A stretch of DNA of 64,000 nucleotides, taken from assembly GCA_014843695.1 (NCBI GenBank), contig CM026401.1, forward strand, positions 31,720,067-31,784,066. The letters run 5' to 3'. Every line of letters begins with the position of its first letter. Positions within the stretch are counted from its first letter, which is position 1. The notes beneath the pieces are model-generated. The model was not told where the DNA came from, ran no database searches, and worked only from the letters and a program-made list of their open reading frames with translations. The translations under genes and the position numbers were made by a program. Shown here piece by piece: positions 30,301-42,490 of the stretch. Origin of the DNA: Archivesica marissinica (Eukaryota > Mollusca > Bivalvia > Venerida > Vesicomyidae).

Positions 30301-33300
30301 CACATTGGGTATATATAGTTTGTGTACACTATCATCCATATTGGGTATATATAGTTTATGTACACTCTAATCCACATTGGGTATATATATTTTGTGTGCA
30401 CTATCATCCACATTGGGTATATATAGTTTGTGTACACCATCATCCACATTGGATATATATAGTTTGTGTGCATTATCATCCACATTGGGTATATATAGTT
30501 TGTGTACACTATCATCCATATTGGGTATATATAGTTTATGTACACTCTAATCCACATTGGGTATATATATTTTGTGTGCACTATCATCCACATTGGGTAT
30601 ATATAGTTTGTGTACACCATCATCCACATTGGATATATATAGTTTGTGTGCATTATCATCCACATTGGGTATATATAGTTTGTGTACACTATCATCCATA
30701 TTGGGTATATATAGTTTATGTACACTATCATCCACATTGGGTATATATAGTTTTGTACACTATCATCCAATTGGGTATATATAGTTTTGTACACTCTAAT
30801 CCACATTGGGTATATATAGTTTGTGTACACTATCATCCACATTGGGTATATATAGTTTGTGTACACTATCATTCACATTGGGTATATATAGTTTGTGTGC
30901 ACTATCATCCACATTGGGTATATATAGTTTGTGTACACTATCATCCACATTGGGTATATATAGTTTGTGTGCACTATCATCCACATTGGGTATATATAGT
31001 TGTGTACACTATCATCCACATTGGGTATATATAGTTTGTGTACACTATCATCCACATTGGGTATATATAGTTTGTGTACACTATCATCCACATTGGGTAT
31101 ATATAGTTTGTGTACACTATCATCCACATTGGTATATATAGTTGTGTCATCATACACATTGGGTATATATAGTTTGTGTGCACTATCATCCACATTGGGT
31201 ATATATAGTTTGTGTACACTATCATCCACATTGGGTATATATAGTTTGTGTACACTATCATCCACATTGGGTATATATAGTTTGTGTGCACTATCATACA
31301 CATTGGGTATATATAGTTTGTGTACATTATCATCCACATTGGGTATATATAGTTTGTGTACACTATCATCCACATTGGGTATATATAGTTTGTGTACACT
31401 ATCATCCACATTGGGTATATATAGTTTGTGTACACTATCATCCACATTGGGTATATATAGTTTGTGTACACTATCATCCACATTGGGTATATATAGTTTG
31501 TGTGCACTATCATCCACATTGGGTATATATAGTTTGTGTACACTATCATCCACATTGGGTATATATAGTTTGTGTACACTATCATCCACATTGGGTATAT
31601 ATAGTTTGTGTACACTATCATCCACATTGGGTATATATAGTTTGTGTACACTATCATCCACATTGGGTATATATAGATTGTGTGCACTATCATCCACATT
31701 GGGTATTTAGTTTGTGTACACTATCATCCACATTGGGTATATATATTTTGTGTGCACTATCATCCACATTGGGTATATATAGTTTTTGTACACTATCATC
31801 CACATTGGGTATATATAGTTTGTTCACATTGGGTATATATAGTTTGTGTACACTATCATCCACATTGGGTATATATAGTTTGTGTACACTATCATCCACA
31901 TTGGGTATATATAGTTTGTGTACACTATCATCCACATTGGGTATATATAGTTTGTGTGCACTATCATCCACATTGGGTATATATAGTTTGTGTACACTAT
32001 CATCCACATTGGGTATATATAGTTTGTGTGAACTATCATCCACATTGGGTATATATAGTTTGTGTGCACTAACATCCATATTGGGTATATATAGTTTGTG
32101 TACACTATCATCCACATTATGTATATATAGTTTGTGTGAACTATCATCCACATTGGGTATATATAGTTTGTGTGCACTATCATCCACATTGGGTATATAT
32201 AGTTTGTGTGAACTATCATCCACATTGGGTATATATAGTTTGTGTGCACTAACATCCATATTGGGTATATATAGTTTGTGTACACTATCATCCACATTAG
32301 GTATATATAGTTTGTGTGAACTATCATCCACATTGGGTATATATAGTTTGTGTGCACTAACATCCACATTGGGTATATATAGTTTGTGTGAACTATCATC
32401 CACATTGGGTATATATAGTTTGTGTGCACTAACATCCATATTGGGTATATATAGTTTGTGTACACTATCATCCACATTAGGTATATATAGTTTTTGTGAA
32501 CTATAATACACATTGGGTATATATAGTTTGTGTACACTATCATCCGCATTGGGTATATATAGTTTGTGTACACTAACATACACATTTGGGTATATATAGT
32601 TTGTGTACACTATCATCCACATTGGATATATATAGTTTGTGTACACTATCATCCACATTGGGTATATATAGTGTGTGTACACTATCATCCACATTGGGTA
32701 TATATAGTGTGTGTACACTATCATCCACATTGGGTATATATAGTTTGTGTACACTATCATCCACATTGGGTATATATAGTTTGTGTGCATCATACACATT
32801 GGGTATTTATAGTTTGTGTACACTATCATCCACATTGGGTATATATAGTTTGTGTACACTATCATCCACATTGGGTATATATAGTTTGTGTACACTATCA
32901 TCCACATTGGGTATATATAATTTGTGTACACCATCATCCACATTGGGTATATATAGTTTATGTACACTATAATACACATTGGGTATATATAGTTTGTGTG
33001 CACTATCATCCACATTGGGTATATATAGTTTTTGTGAACTATCATCCACATTGGGTATATATAGTTTGTGTGCACTAACATCCATATTGGGTATATATAG
33101 TGTTTGTACACTATCATCCATATTGGGTATATATAGTTTGTGTACACTATCATCCACATTGGGTATATATAGTGTGTGTACACTATCATCCATATTAGGT
33201 ATATATAGTTTGTGTGCACTATCATCCACATTGGGTATATATAGTTTGTGTACACTATCATCCACATTGGGTATATATAGTTTGTGTGCATCATACACAT

Positions 33301-36300
33301 TGGGTATATATAGTTTGTGTACACTATCATACACATTGGGTATATATAGTTTGTGTACACTATCATCCACATTGGGTATATATAGTTTGTGTACACTATC
33401 ATCCACATTGGGTATATATAGTTTGTGTGTACTATCATCCACATTGGGTATATATAGTTTGTGTACACTATCATCCACATTGGGTATATATAGTTTGTGT
33501 ACACTATCATCCACATTGGGTATATATAGTTTGTGTACACCATCATCCACATTGGGTATATATAGTATTTGTGAACTATCATCCACATTGGGTATATATA
33601 GTTTGTGTGCATCATACATATTGGGTATATATAGTTTGTGTACACTATCATCCACATTAGGTATATATAGTTTGTGTGCACTATCATCCACATTGGGTAT
33701 ATATAGTTTGTGTACACTATCATCCACATTGGGTATATATAGTTTGTGTACACTATCATCCACATTGGGTATATATAGTTTGTGTACACTATCATCCACA
33801 TTGGGTATATATAGTTTGTGTGTACTATCATCCACATTGGGTATATATAGTTTGTGTACACTATCATCCACATTGGGTATATATAGTTTGTGTACACTAT
33901 CATCCACATTGGGTATATATAGTTTGTGTACACCATCATCCACATTGGGTATATATAGTATTTGTGAACTATCATCCACATTGGGTATATATAGTTTGTG
34001 TGCATCATACATATTGGGTATATATAGTTTGTGTACACTATCATCCACATTGGGTATATATAGTTTGTGTGTACTATCATCCACATTGGGTATATATAGT
34101 TTGTGTACACTATCATCCACATTGGGTATATATAGTTTTTGTGATCTATCATCCACATTGTGTATATATAGTTTGTGTGCATCATACACATTGGGTATAT
34201 ACAGTTTGTGTACACTATCATCCACAATGGGTATATATTGTTTGTGTACACTAGCATCCACATTGGGTATACATAGTTTGTGTACACTATCATCCACATT
34301 GGGTATATATAGTTTGTTTACACTATCATCCACATTGGGTATATATTGTTTGTGTACACTATCATCCACATTGGGTATATATAGTTTGTGTACACTCTAA
34401 TCCACATTGGGTATATATATTTTGTGTGCATCCTACACATTGGGTATATATAGTTTGTGTGTACTATCATTCACACTGGGTATATATAGTTTGTGTACAC
34501 TATCATCCACATTGGGTATATATAGTTTGTGTGTACTATCATTCACACTGGGTATATATAGTTTGTGTGCACTATCATTCACACTGGGTATATATAGTTT
34601 GTGTACACTATCATCCACATTGGGTATATATTGTTTGTGTGCACTATCATCCACATTGGGTATATATAGTTTTTGTACACTATCATCCACATTGGGTATA
34701 TATAGTTTGTGTACACTATCATCCACAGTGAGTATATATAGTTTGTGTACACTATCATCCACATTGGGTATATATAGTTTGTGTACACTATCATCCACAT
34801 TGGGTATATATAGTTTTTGTGCATCATACACATTGGGTATATATAGTTTGTGTGCACTATCATCCACATTGGGTATATATAGTTTATGTACACTATAATA
34901 CACATTGGGTATATATAGTTTGTGTACACTATCATCCACAGTGGGTATATATAGTTTGTGTACACTATCATCCACATTGGGTATATATAGTTTGTGTACA
35001 CTATCATCCACATTGGGTATATATAGTTTGTGTACACTATCATCCACATTGGGTATATATAGTTTGTGTACACTATCATCCACATTGGGTATATATAGTT
35101 TGTGTACACTATCATCCACATTGGGTATATATAGTTTGTGTACACTATCATCCACATTGGGTATATATAGTTTGTGTGTACTATCATCCACATTGGGTAT
35201 ATATAGTTTGTGTACACTATCATCCACATTAGGTATATATAGTTTGTGTACACTATCATCCACATTGGGTATATATAGTTTGTGTACACTAACATCCACA
35301 TTGGGTATATATAGTTTGTGTACACTAACATCCACATTGGGTATATATGTATTGTGTGCACTATCATCCACATTGGGTATTTAGTTTGTGTACACTAACA
35401 TCCACATTGGGTATATATATATTGTGTGCACTATCATCCACATTGGGTATATATAGTTTTTGTACACTAACATCCACATTGGGTATATATAGTTTGTGTA
35501 CACTATCATCCACATTGGGTATATATAGTTTATGTGCATCATACACATTGGGTATATATAGTTTGTGTACACTATCATCCACATTGGGTATATATAGTTT
35601 GTGTACACTATCATCCACATTGGGTATATATAGTTTGTGTACACTATCATCCACATTGGGTATATATAGTTTGTGTGTACTATTATCCACATTGGGTATA
35701 TATAGTTTGTGTACACTATCATCCACATTGGGTATATATAGTTTGTGTGAACTATCATCCACATTGGGTATAATATTATATAGTTTGTGTGCACTAACAT
35801 CCATATTGGGTATATATAGTTTGTGTACACTATCATCCACATTATGTATATATAGTTTGTGTGAACTATCATCCACATTGGGTATATATAGTTTGTGTGC
35901 ACTAACATCCATATTGGGTATATATAGTTTGTGTGCACTAACATCCATATTGGGTATATATAGTTTGTGTACACTATCATCCACATTAGGTATATATAGT
36001 TTTTGTGAACTATAATACACATTGGGTATATATAGTTTGTGTACACTATCATCCGCATTGGGTATATATAGTTTGTGTACACTAACATACACATATTGGG
36101 TATATATAGTTTGTGTACACTATCATCCACATTGGATATATATAGTTTGTGTACACTATCATCCACATTGGGTATATATAGTGTGTGTACACTATCATCC
36201 ACATTGGGTATATATAGTGTGTGTACACTATCATCCACATTAGGTATATATAGTTTGTGTACACTATCATCCACATTGGGTATATATAGTTTGTGTGCAT

Positions 36301-37800
36301 CATACACATTGGGTATATATAGTTTGTGTACACTATCATCCACATTGGGTATATATAGTTTGTGTACACTATCATCCACATTGGGTATATATAGTTTGTG
36401 TACACTATCATCCACATTGGGTATATATAATTTGTGTACACCATCATCCACATTGGGTATATATAGTTTATGTACACTATAATACACATTGGGTATATAT
36501 AGTTTGTGTGCACTATCATCCACATTGGGTATATATAGTTTTTGTGAACTATCATCCACATTGGGTATATATAGTTTGTGTGCACTAACATCCATATTGG
36601 GTATATATAGTGTGTGTACACTATCATCCATATTGGGTATATATAGTTTGTGTACACTATCATCCACATTGGGTATATATAGTTTGTGTACACTATCATC
36701 CATATTAGGTATATATAGTTTGTGTGCACTATCATCCACATTGGGTATATATAGTTTGTGTACACTATCATCCACATTGGGTATATATAGTTTGTGTGCA
36801 TCATACACATTGGGTATATATAGTTTGTGTACACTATCATACACATTGGGTATATATAGTTTGTGTACACTATCATCCACATTGGGTATATATAGTTTGT
36901 GTACACTATCATCCACATTGGGCATATATAGTTTGTGTGTACTATCATCCACATTGGGTATATATAGTGTGTGTACACTATCATCCACATTGGGTATATA
37001 TAGATTGTGTACACTATCATCCACATTGGGTATATATAGTTTGTGTACACTATCATCCACATTGGGTATATATAGTTTGTTTACACTATCATCCACATTG
37101 GGTATATATAGTTTGTGTACACCATCATCCACATTGGGTATATATAGTTTGTGTACACTATCATCCACATTGGGTATATATAGTTTGTGTACACTATCAT
37201 CCACATTGGGTATATATAGTTTGTGTACACTATCATCCACATTGGGTATATATAGTGTGTGTACACTATCATCCACATTGGGTATATATAGTTTGTGTGC
37301 ATCATACACATTGGGTATATATAGTTTGTGTGCACTATCATCCACATTGGGTATATATAGTTTATGTACACTATAATACACATTGGGTATATATAGTTTG
37401 TGTACACTATCATCCACATTGGGTATATATAGTTTGTGTACACTATCATCCACATTGGGTATATATAGTTTGTGTACACTATCATCCACATTGGGTATAT
37501 ATAGTTTGTGTACACTATCATCCACATTGGGTATATATAGTTTGTGTACACTATCATCCACATTGGGTATATATAGTGTGTGTACACTATCATCCACATT
37601 GGGTATATATAGTTTGTGTGCAATATCATCCACATTGGGTATATATAGATTGTGTGCACTATCATCCACATTGGGTATATATAGTTTGTGTGCACTAGCA
37701 TCCACATTGGGTATATATAGTTATCATCCACATTGGGTGTTTATAGTTTATTTGCACTATCATCCAAATTGGGTATTTATAGTTTGTGTGCACTATACGT
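24307..37800. repeat. 36-bp tandem array (about 375 copies)
   Basis: Monomer of 36 bp with gtgtacactatcatccacat and a following tgggtatatatagttt. Copies before about 28.7 kb are almost uniform. Later ones carry many recurrent variants (gcactaacatcc, gaactatcatcc, gcatcatacac, catattggg) arranged in higher-order blocks, including three successive 180-bp pentamers near 30.24-30.70 kb and a block of about 3.5 kb repeated with offset about 3510 (32.57 and 36.08 kb). Because 36 is a multiple of 3, two frames on each strand stay open for hundreds of codons; these are artefacts. The array decays at 37735-37800. Confidence 0.97.
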
Positions 37801-37944
37801 ATACACCGTCGGAAGATATTTTATATGTAGATTTTTTGTATATGTCTGGTATTTCTGCTGCTTAAAATGTCAAAATTCTGTTGGTTTATACAAATATATA
37901 TTAGCTCGATTGCGAAACAAGTTCATACAACTTATATTAATCAC

Positions 37945-38093
37945 TCTCGAGACCTGATGGAAACCATCGCCACGAGGGATAGAGAGGAGGCAATGTGTTT
38001 AAATGCCTTGTCTAAGTTCACAATCATAACGGCTACAGCTGGACTCGAACTCGGGGCATTTCGCACCTGAAGCAAACGCGCTATCACGACTCC
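37945..38093 (-). mobile_element. tRNA-derived SINE (minus strand)
   Basis: On the minus strand the sequence begins with a tRNA-like head: a box A-like gatagcgcgtttgcttcagg and a box B-like gagttcgagtcc. A body follows with the core gacaaggcatttaaacacat that also occurs (as gcaaggcacctcacacacat) in the SINE at 56508. The cloverleaf is degenerate, so it is a SINE copy and not a functional tRNA. Confidence 0.6.
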
Positions 38094-38160
38094 CACAATA
38101 CAATAATATACACCGTTGTTCTGGCATGAATTAATGCAATTAATTGTTCTTTCCTTTCAG

Positions 38161-38221
38161 ACATTTCATCGATGCCATCAATAGCTGTGGGATAGCTGAA
38201 ATTGCCGTAATGTTATTCTAA
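38161..38221 (+). CDS. possible small terminal exon, unknown gene
   Basis: A strong splice-acceptor context (ttgttctttcctttcag) ends at 38160. The following sequence is open in one frame for 19 full codons, reading HFIDAINSCGIAEIAVMLF, then TAA, with AATAAA immediately after the stop. I do not recognise the peptide and see no upstream partner exon. It may be a chance acceptor, so confidence is low. Confidence 0.2.
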
Positions 38222-38223
38222 AT

Positions 38224-38325
38224 AAACATAGCAACGTAACATAGCAATGTAACATAGCAACGTAACGTAGCATAGCAACGTAACATATCAATGTAACATA
38301 GCAACGTAACGTAGCATAGCAACGT
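38224..38325. repeat. short 13-bp tandem repeat
   Basis: Copies of aacatagcaacgt and aacatagcaatgt, alternating with an 18-bp variant (aacgtagcatagcaacgt). Confidence 0.8.
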
Positions 38326-38471
38326 ACATTGATTATATTTGTGTTGTTCTAGGGTCAATGCCAATTGATGCGCCATATTTTCCTATTAACTCTTTGCATG
38401 CTGGGTAAAATAAAATCTATAAATATTTCAAATAATTGTAGCAGACAACAACTCATAACACGTAGCACACT

Positions 38472-38893
38472 AGAGCATTTCAGTAACACACTTAGAGCAT
38501 TTCAGTAGCACACTAGAGCATTTCAGTAGCACACTAGAACATTTCAGTAGCACACTAGAGCATTTCAGTAACACACTAGAGCATTTCAGTAGCACACTAG
38601 AGCATTTCAGTGACACACTAGAGCATTTCAGTAGCACACTAGAGCATTTCAGTAGCACACTAGAGCATTTCAGTAGCACACTAGAACATTTCAGTAGCAC
38701 ACTAGAGCATTTCAGTAACACACTAGAGCATTTCAGTAGCACACTAGAGCATTTCAGTGACACACTAGAGCATTTCAGTAGCACACTAGAGCATTTCAGT
38801 AGCACACTAGAGCATTTCAGTAGCACACTAGAACATTTCAGTAGCACACTAGAGCATTTCAGTAACACACTAGAGCATTTCAGTAGCACACTA
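38472..38893. repeat. 21-bp tandem array (about 20 copies)
   Basis: Monomer of 21 bp beginning agagcatttcagtagcacac, with variants taacacac, tgacacac and agaacatt. The order of variants repeats within the array (38512-38700 resembles 38690-38890), indicating a second-level duplication. Being a multiple of 3 it yields a 149-codon minus-strand frame of SVLLKCS repeats, which is not considered a gene. Confidence 0.9.
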
Positions 38894-38896
38894 GCA

Positions 38897-39140
38897 CAGC
38901 TGGCTAAAAGGAACATCACATATGAGAATGAACAAATGGGCGCTTATGAAATCAGCACATTTTATACAGCACATTAGTACATTTCAGTTGCACAAAAGCA
39001 CATCTGCCTATAAATAACAGCACATTAGAATTCACGAATGTGCGAATGCGCACTTATGAAATCAGCACATTTAATACAGCACATTAGTACATTTCCATAG
39101 CATAATTGCACACCTGGCTAAAACGAACATCACATTGAGA
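38897..39140. repeat. two diverged copies of a 120-150 bp repeat
   Basis: The segment with gcttatgaaatcagcacat and then cagcacattagtacatttc occurs at 38941-38985 and again at 39051-39092. Each is associated with a ctggctaaaa...gaacatcacat stretch. It appears to be an older relative of the neighbouring 21-bp array. Confidence 0.6.
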
Positions 39141-39456
39141 ACGGTGTTATTTCAGCATGTGTATGATTATGTACTAGTATGATAATAATATGCTGTTCTT
39201 GTTAATTAGTGCATTCTTCACATTACAACAACACTAAAAGCACGTTCTAATATTGAGATATTAGTCATCATACACACAGTGCGCTACGTCCCCCACACCC
39301 CACCCCTACCCCCACCTTTCCAGATAAATCCCATTTTCCAAATGTTCATACTCAACAAATGTCCAGTAATACGACATACTTCTAAACGTTTAATGACTTA
39401 CAATTTTCGAAAAGAAACATTTGTAAGTTTATCCCAGAAAATTCCATTAGTTCAGA
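39141..39456. other. single-copy sequence with a C-rich tract
   Basis: No gene recognised. A polypyrimidine-like C-rich tract (accccacccctacccccacc) lies at 39297-39316. Confidence 0.5.
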
Positions 39457-39787
39457 GCAGCATGGGTGGGGGGTGAGTAACAGCAGCATGGGTGGGGGAT
39501 GAGTAACAGCAGCATGGGTGGGGGTGAGTAACAGCAGCATGGGTGGGGGTGAGTAACAGCAGCATGGGTGGGGGGTGAGTAACAGCAGCATGGGTGGGGG
39601 GTGAGTAACAGCAGCATGTGTGGGGTGAGTAACAGCAGCATGGGTGGGGGGTGAGTAACAGCAGCATGTGTGGGGGTGAGTAACAGCAGCATGGGTGGGG
39701 GGTGAGTAACAGCAGCATGTGTGGGGGTGAGTAACAGCAGCATGGGTGGGGGTGAGTAACAGCAGCATGGGTGGGGGGTAAGTAACA
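39457..39787 (+). repeat. G-rich 24-26 bp tandem array (13 copies)
   Basis: Thirteen copies of gcagcatgggtggggggtga followed by gtaaca; length varies with the G run (4 to 6 G). Each copy supplies two closely spaced G runs on the plus strand, so any two adjacent copies could form a G-quadruplex. The open frames on the minus strand (THAAVTHPPPMLLLL type) follow from the repeat and are not considered coding. Confidence 0.92.
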
Positions 39788-40237
39788 AAATAATATAACA
39801 CTGCACAGACACCCTCGAACCTACCAGCCCTAGTTCCGAATCAACGAAGCCTTGGGACATGCAACCTGTTACCCAAGCTGGCCCGATGACTTGTCAAGCA
39901 GACATCTACAAACACAATTTTTCGGTGTGAATAAAGACTGGTAGGTCGAATGTAGAGGATTACCAGGAGCCACCTCATCTGTGGGACCCCCATGAGGGCT
40001 TTGAGGAACGGTCAGCCACCCACGGCAGCCACAGTAGCCTCTATTTCTATTAAACAATTCTACATAGATTTCAGTCATAAACTTTTAATATATAACACAT
40101 TTAAAAGTAGATACAAATTTATGCACAACAAAGCTGAGTCATGTAGTGTAGTATTTCACAACAAAAATATAAAACTTTAGTAATCTATTTTGAACAATTT
40201 TTAGAATATGAATAGAAGAATGAAAGTTAATTGGGGT
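39788..40237. other. single-copy sequence, nothing recognised
   Basis: About 450 bp. The segment 39810-40040 is more GC-rich than its surroundings and could be an old repeat, but I cannot assign it. There is no credible coding frame. Confidence 0.4.
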
Positions 40238-40365
40238 TTTTTTTGGGGGGGGGGGTTAACGTCGCACCAACAGCTGTGGTCATATGGCGACTTTCCAGCT
40301 ATTTTTGGTGGAGGAAGACCCCAGGTGCCCCTTTGAGCAGTATTTCAGGTGCGGGCCTATCAGTT
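40238..40365 (-). mobile_element. 3' part of a SINE of the 48111-48354 family
   Basis: Shares cgtcgcaccaaca, gtcatatggcgac, ccagct, ggtggagga and gagcagtatttc in the same order as the full copy at 48111-48354. On the minus strand it ends in a C11/A8 tail. The tRNA-like head is missing, so the copy is truncated. Confidence 0.65.
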
Positions 40366-40437
40366 ATTTGCTGAATATTGAAAACAGGAATTAGACCAAC
40401 AAAGTCATTGCAAAACTGATTAACAAAAGGTTTGTTT

Positions 40438-40500
40438 ATCTTTGGGTTTAATTAAACACAATAAGTCATACAGCGACTTTCCAGCTGTTATAGGAGCAGT
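40438..40500 (-). mobile_element. short fragment of the same SINE family
   Basis: gggtttaattaaacacaata, then agtcatacagcgactttcca and gctgttataggagcag match the 3' part of the SINE at 40238. It is only about 60 bp long. Confidence 0.4.
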
Positions 40501-40620
40501 CATACAATCATTTAAAAAATATAAATATAGTCAGTTTGGTAGTGCTGGCTAGGCATGTAAAAATAAGCTAAACAATATACAATAATTGACAGTATAGAAT
40601 TGTTTTCAAAATATATGAAT

Positions 40621-41172
40621 TACCGTACTTACTTGCCTATAAGACGGGATTTTTATCAGATTATGATCCCAAACGTGGCTTCTTATAAACTAGTGACCAA
40701 ACAAAATCAGTTTGTTCCAACTCAATAATTGATGATCTTACATTGAAATAACTGAAAGGTTGTAACAAAAGCATAGACTTTCACAGCTCTGTCTGTAAAC
40801 TGAACTTGTCAATAGCATAGACTTTCACAGCTCTGTCTATAAACTGAACTTGTCAATAGCATAGACTTTCACAGCTCTGTCTGTAAACTGAACTTGTCAA
40901 TAGCATAGACTTTCACAGCTCTGTCTGTAAACTGAACTTGTCAATAGTAAAAAAAATTTAAGCATTTTAGCAAATCAAATTTATTGTGCATCAGTGCATG
41001 TTTTTATGATTTGACATAATTTACAGTGCTTAATTATTTGTTTGATCTTTACTTCTGAGTGGTTTCCATTTTATCAACCCGTCTTATATGCGGGTCTATG
41101 CAACATACAACCGACTTGAAGTTGGGGGGGCGTCTTATAGTCGAGATCATCTTTTAGGCAAGTAAATATGGT
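40621..41172. mobile_element. TIR DNA element, non-autonomous
   Basis: The left end TACCGTACTTACTTGCC and the right end (opposite strand) TACCATATTTACTTGCC are inverted repeats matching at 15 of 17 positions. Both continue into a 'tataagacg' type motif that also occurs internally (cgtcttatatgcgggt). Such 'tataagacg' MITEs are widespread in animals; I do not assign a superfamily. The interior has no transposase frame. It contains a 44-bp tandem repeat at 40769-40946. A second, shorter copy is at 57049-57290. Confidence 0.65.
40769..40946. repeat. 44-bp tandem repeat, 4 copies, inside the TIR element
   Basis: Four near-identical 44-bp copies beginning agcatagactttcacagctc; only one substitution (tctataaac for tctgtaaac) in copy 2. 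The other copy of the host element (57049-57290) lacks this repeat. Confidence 0.9.
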
Positions 41173-41496
41173 AAGACACGATGTAGAGGCGCACAATAAA
41201 ATGTAGTCAATTCTGTGACAATGTATATACCAATTATAAAATACATGATATATAAATTACAACCTTTTCAATATAATCATTTAAAATACAATGTATATGT
41301 ACAATAGATAGCTTACTATAAATAGTATTAGCTTATCTTACCCATTCCTACACATTCTGCACACATATTTCATACCCAGTTGCAGAACACATATAGATCA
41401 TATATATATCACATTCAACACAATGTCATTTCATTCATAAAACTATAACAACACACAATTCATGACTGGCCATCCTGGCATTGCAAAAACATTGAT
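41173..41496. other. AT-rich single-copy sequence, nothing recognised
   Basis: About 320 bp without open frames or repeats worth naming. Confidence 0.4.
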
Positions 41497-41858
41497 ACGA
41501 TCATGAACAGATATTATATATGATCATGAACAGATATTATATACGATCATGAACAGATATTATATATGATCATGAACAGATATTATATATGATCATGAAC
41601 AGATATTATATATGATCATGAACAGATAATAAAAACGATCATGACCAGATATTATATATGGTCATGAACAGATATTATATACAATCATGAACAGATATTA
41701 TATACGATCATGAACAGATATTATATACGATCATGAACAGATATTATATATGATCATGAACAGATATTATATACGATCATGAACAGATATTATATATGAT
41801 CATGAACAGATATTATATACGATCATGAACAGCTATTATATACGATCATGAACTACAT
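41497..41858. repeat. 23-bp tandem array (about 16 copies)
   Basis: Monomer of 23 bp beginning gatcatgaacagatattata, ending in tac or tat. Where the copy ends in tat the junction forms the 8-bp palindrome ATGATCAT. Confidence 0.92.
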
Positions 41859-41865
41859 GTAAACA

Positions 41866-42120
41866 GATCTGTAGTCCAGTGGTAACACGCTGGACTGGTA
41901 ATCCAGGGATCGCAGGTTCGATTCCCCGTCTGACCCTAATAATATTAACAGTCTTTCAGATGGGACGTTAATCCGAGGTCTCGTGTCGGCGCTTTACACC
42001 GTGCACGTAAAAGAACCAGAGGAGACTTTGTACTATCCTCCAAAAATCTAAAATGACTAATCTCTTCAGGAGGCGTCGCTCATATAGGCAACCGGTAGCG
42101 ACAATAAATAAACGTAAAAC
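41866..42120 (+). mobile_element. tRNA-derived SINE, resembling MetaSINE
   Basis: The 5' head is tRNA-like: box A-like tagtccagtggtaacacgct, an anticodon stem ctgga/tccag with loop CTGGTAA (formal anticodon GGT), and box B ggttcgattcc. The T stem pairs poorly, so this is not a tRNA gene. The body contains ctttcagatgggacgttaat, ccgaggtctcgtgt and cacgtaaaagaacca, which resembles the conserved central domain I know from MetaSINEs of molluscs and other animals. It ends in a caataaataaa tail. It directly precedes the RT remnant at 42139. Confidence 0.75.
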
Positions 42121-42138
42121 ACTCACATGTAGCATTAA

Positions 42139-42490
42139 ATAATATGAAAAATGATAAAAGGCCAGGTTTTGATGAATATACGGTTGATTTTTAAAATGAG
42201 AGACATGTCAATTTTTACTTTGAAATCTTTAAATTATGGATATGGAATGACATTATATCTGTTACACAGAAACAAGAAATTATTACATGTTTACCTAAAC
42301 CAAATAAAAATAGACATTTCTAGAAAAATATGGCAACCCATTACTAAATGTCGTATATAAACTACCTTCAGTGGTTATTGCAAATAGTCTAAAACCTCTT
42401 TTAGGAAAGAAAACTAGCCATGATGAAAACGGATTAATTACTGGAAGACTTATTGGTGACAACACAAGGCTACTATATGACATATTATTT
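42139..42490 (+). pseudogene. reverse transcriptase fragment, L1/Tx1-like
   Basis: The translated pieces line up with the first half of a LINE RT domain. In order they read NDKRPGFDEYTVDF, TCLPKPNKNRHF (the I-P-K-P element) and then, after a frameshift and a stop, LLNVVYKLPSVVIANSLKPL and HDENGLITGRLIGDNTRLLY. The last is the Q-x-G-F-I/x-G-R motif typical of the L1/Tx1 group. The catalytic F-D and Y-x-D-D boxes are absent because the sequence breaks off at about 42485, where the 20-bp array begins. Stops and at least two frame changes make it a dead fragment. The bases cctacgactagtctggaaac bridge the RT and the first array monomers. Confidence 0.75.

Noticed and set aside
37733..37880. Possible exon at the right edge of the 36-bp array (minus strand EIPDIYKKSTYKISSDG)
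   Set aside because: The acceptor context is weak and the frame meets a stop on entering the array; no homology recognised.
38470..38919. 149-codon minus-strand frame of SVLLKCS heptads
   Set aside because: Pure 21-bp repeat; no domain, signal peptide argument or splice context.
39382..39860. Minus-strand frames with HPPPMLLLLTP repeats
   Set aside because: Created by the G-rich 26-bp array, and several frames overlap with equal openness.
41866..41940. Functional tRNA gene (formal anticodon GGT); likewise the tRNA-like heads at 52970-53044 and 56508-56578
   Set aside because: Stems pair incompletely and each is followed by a SINE body and tail.
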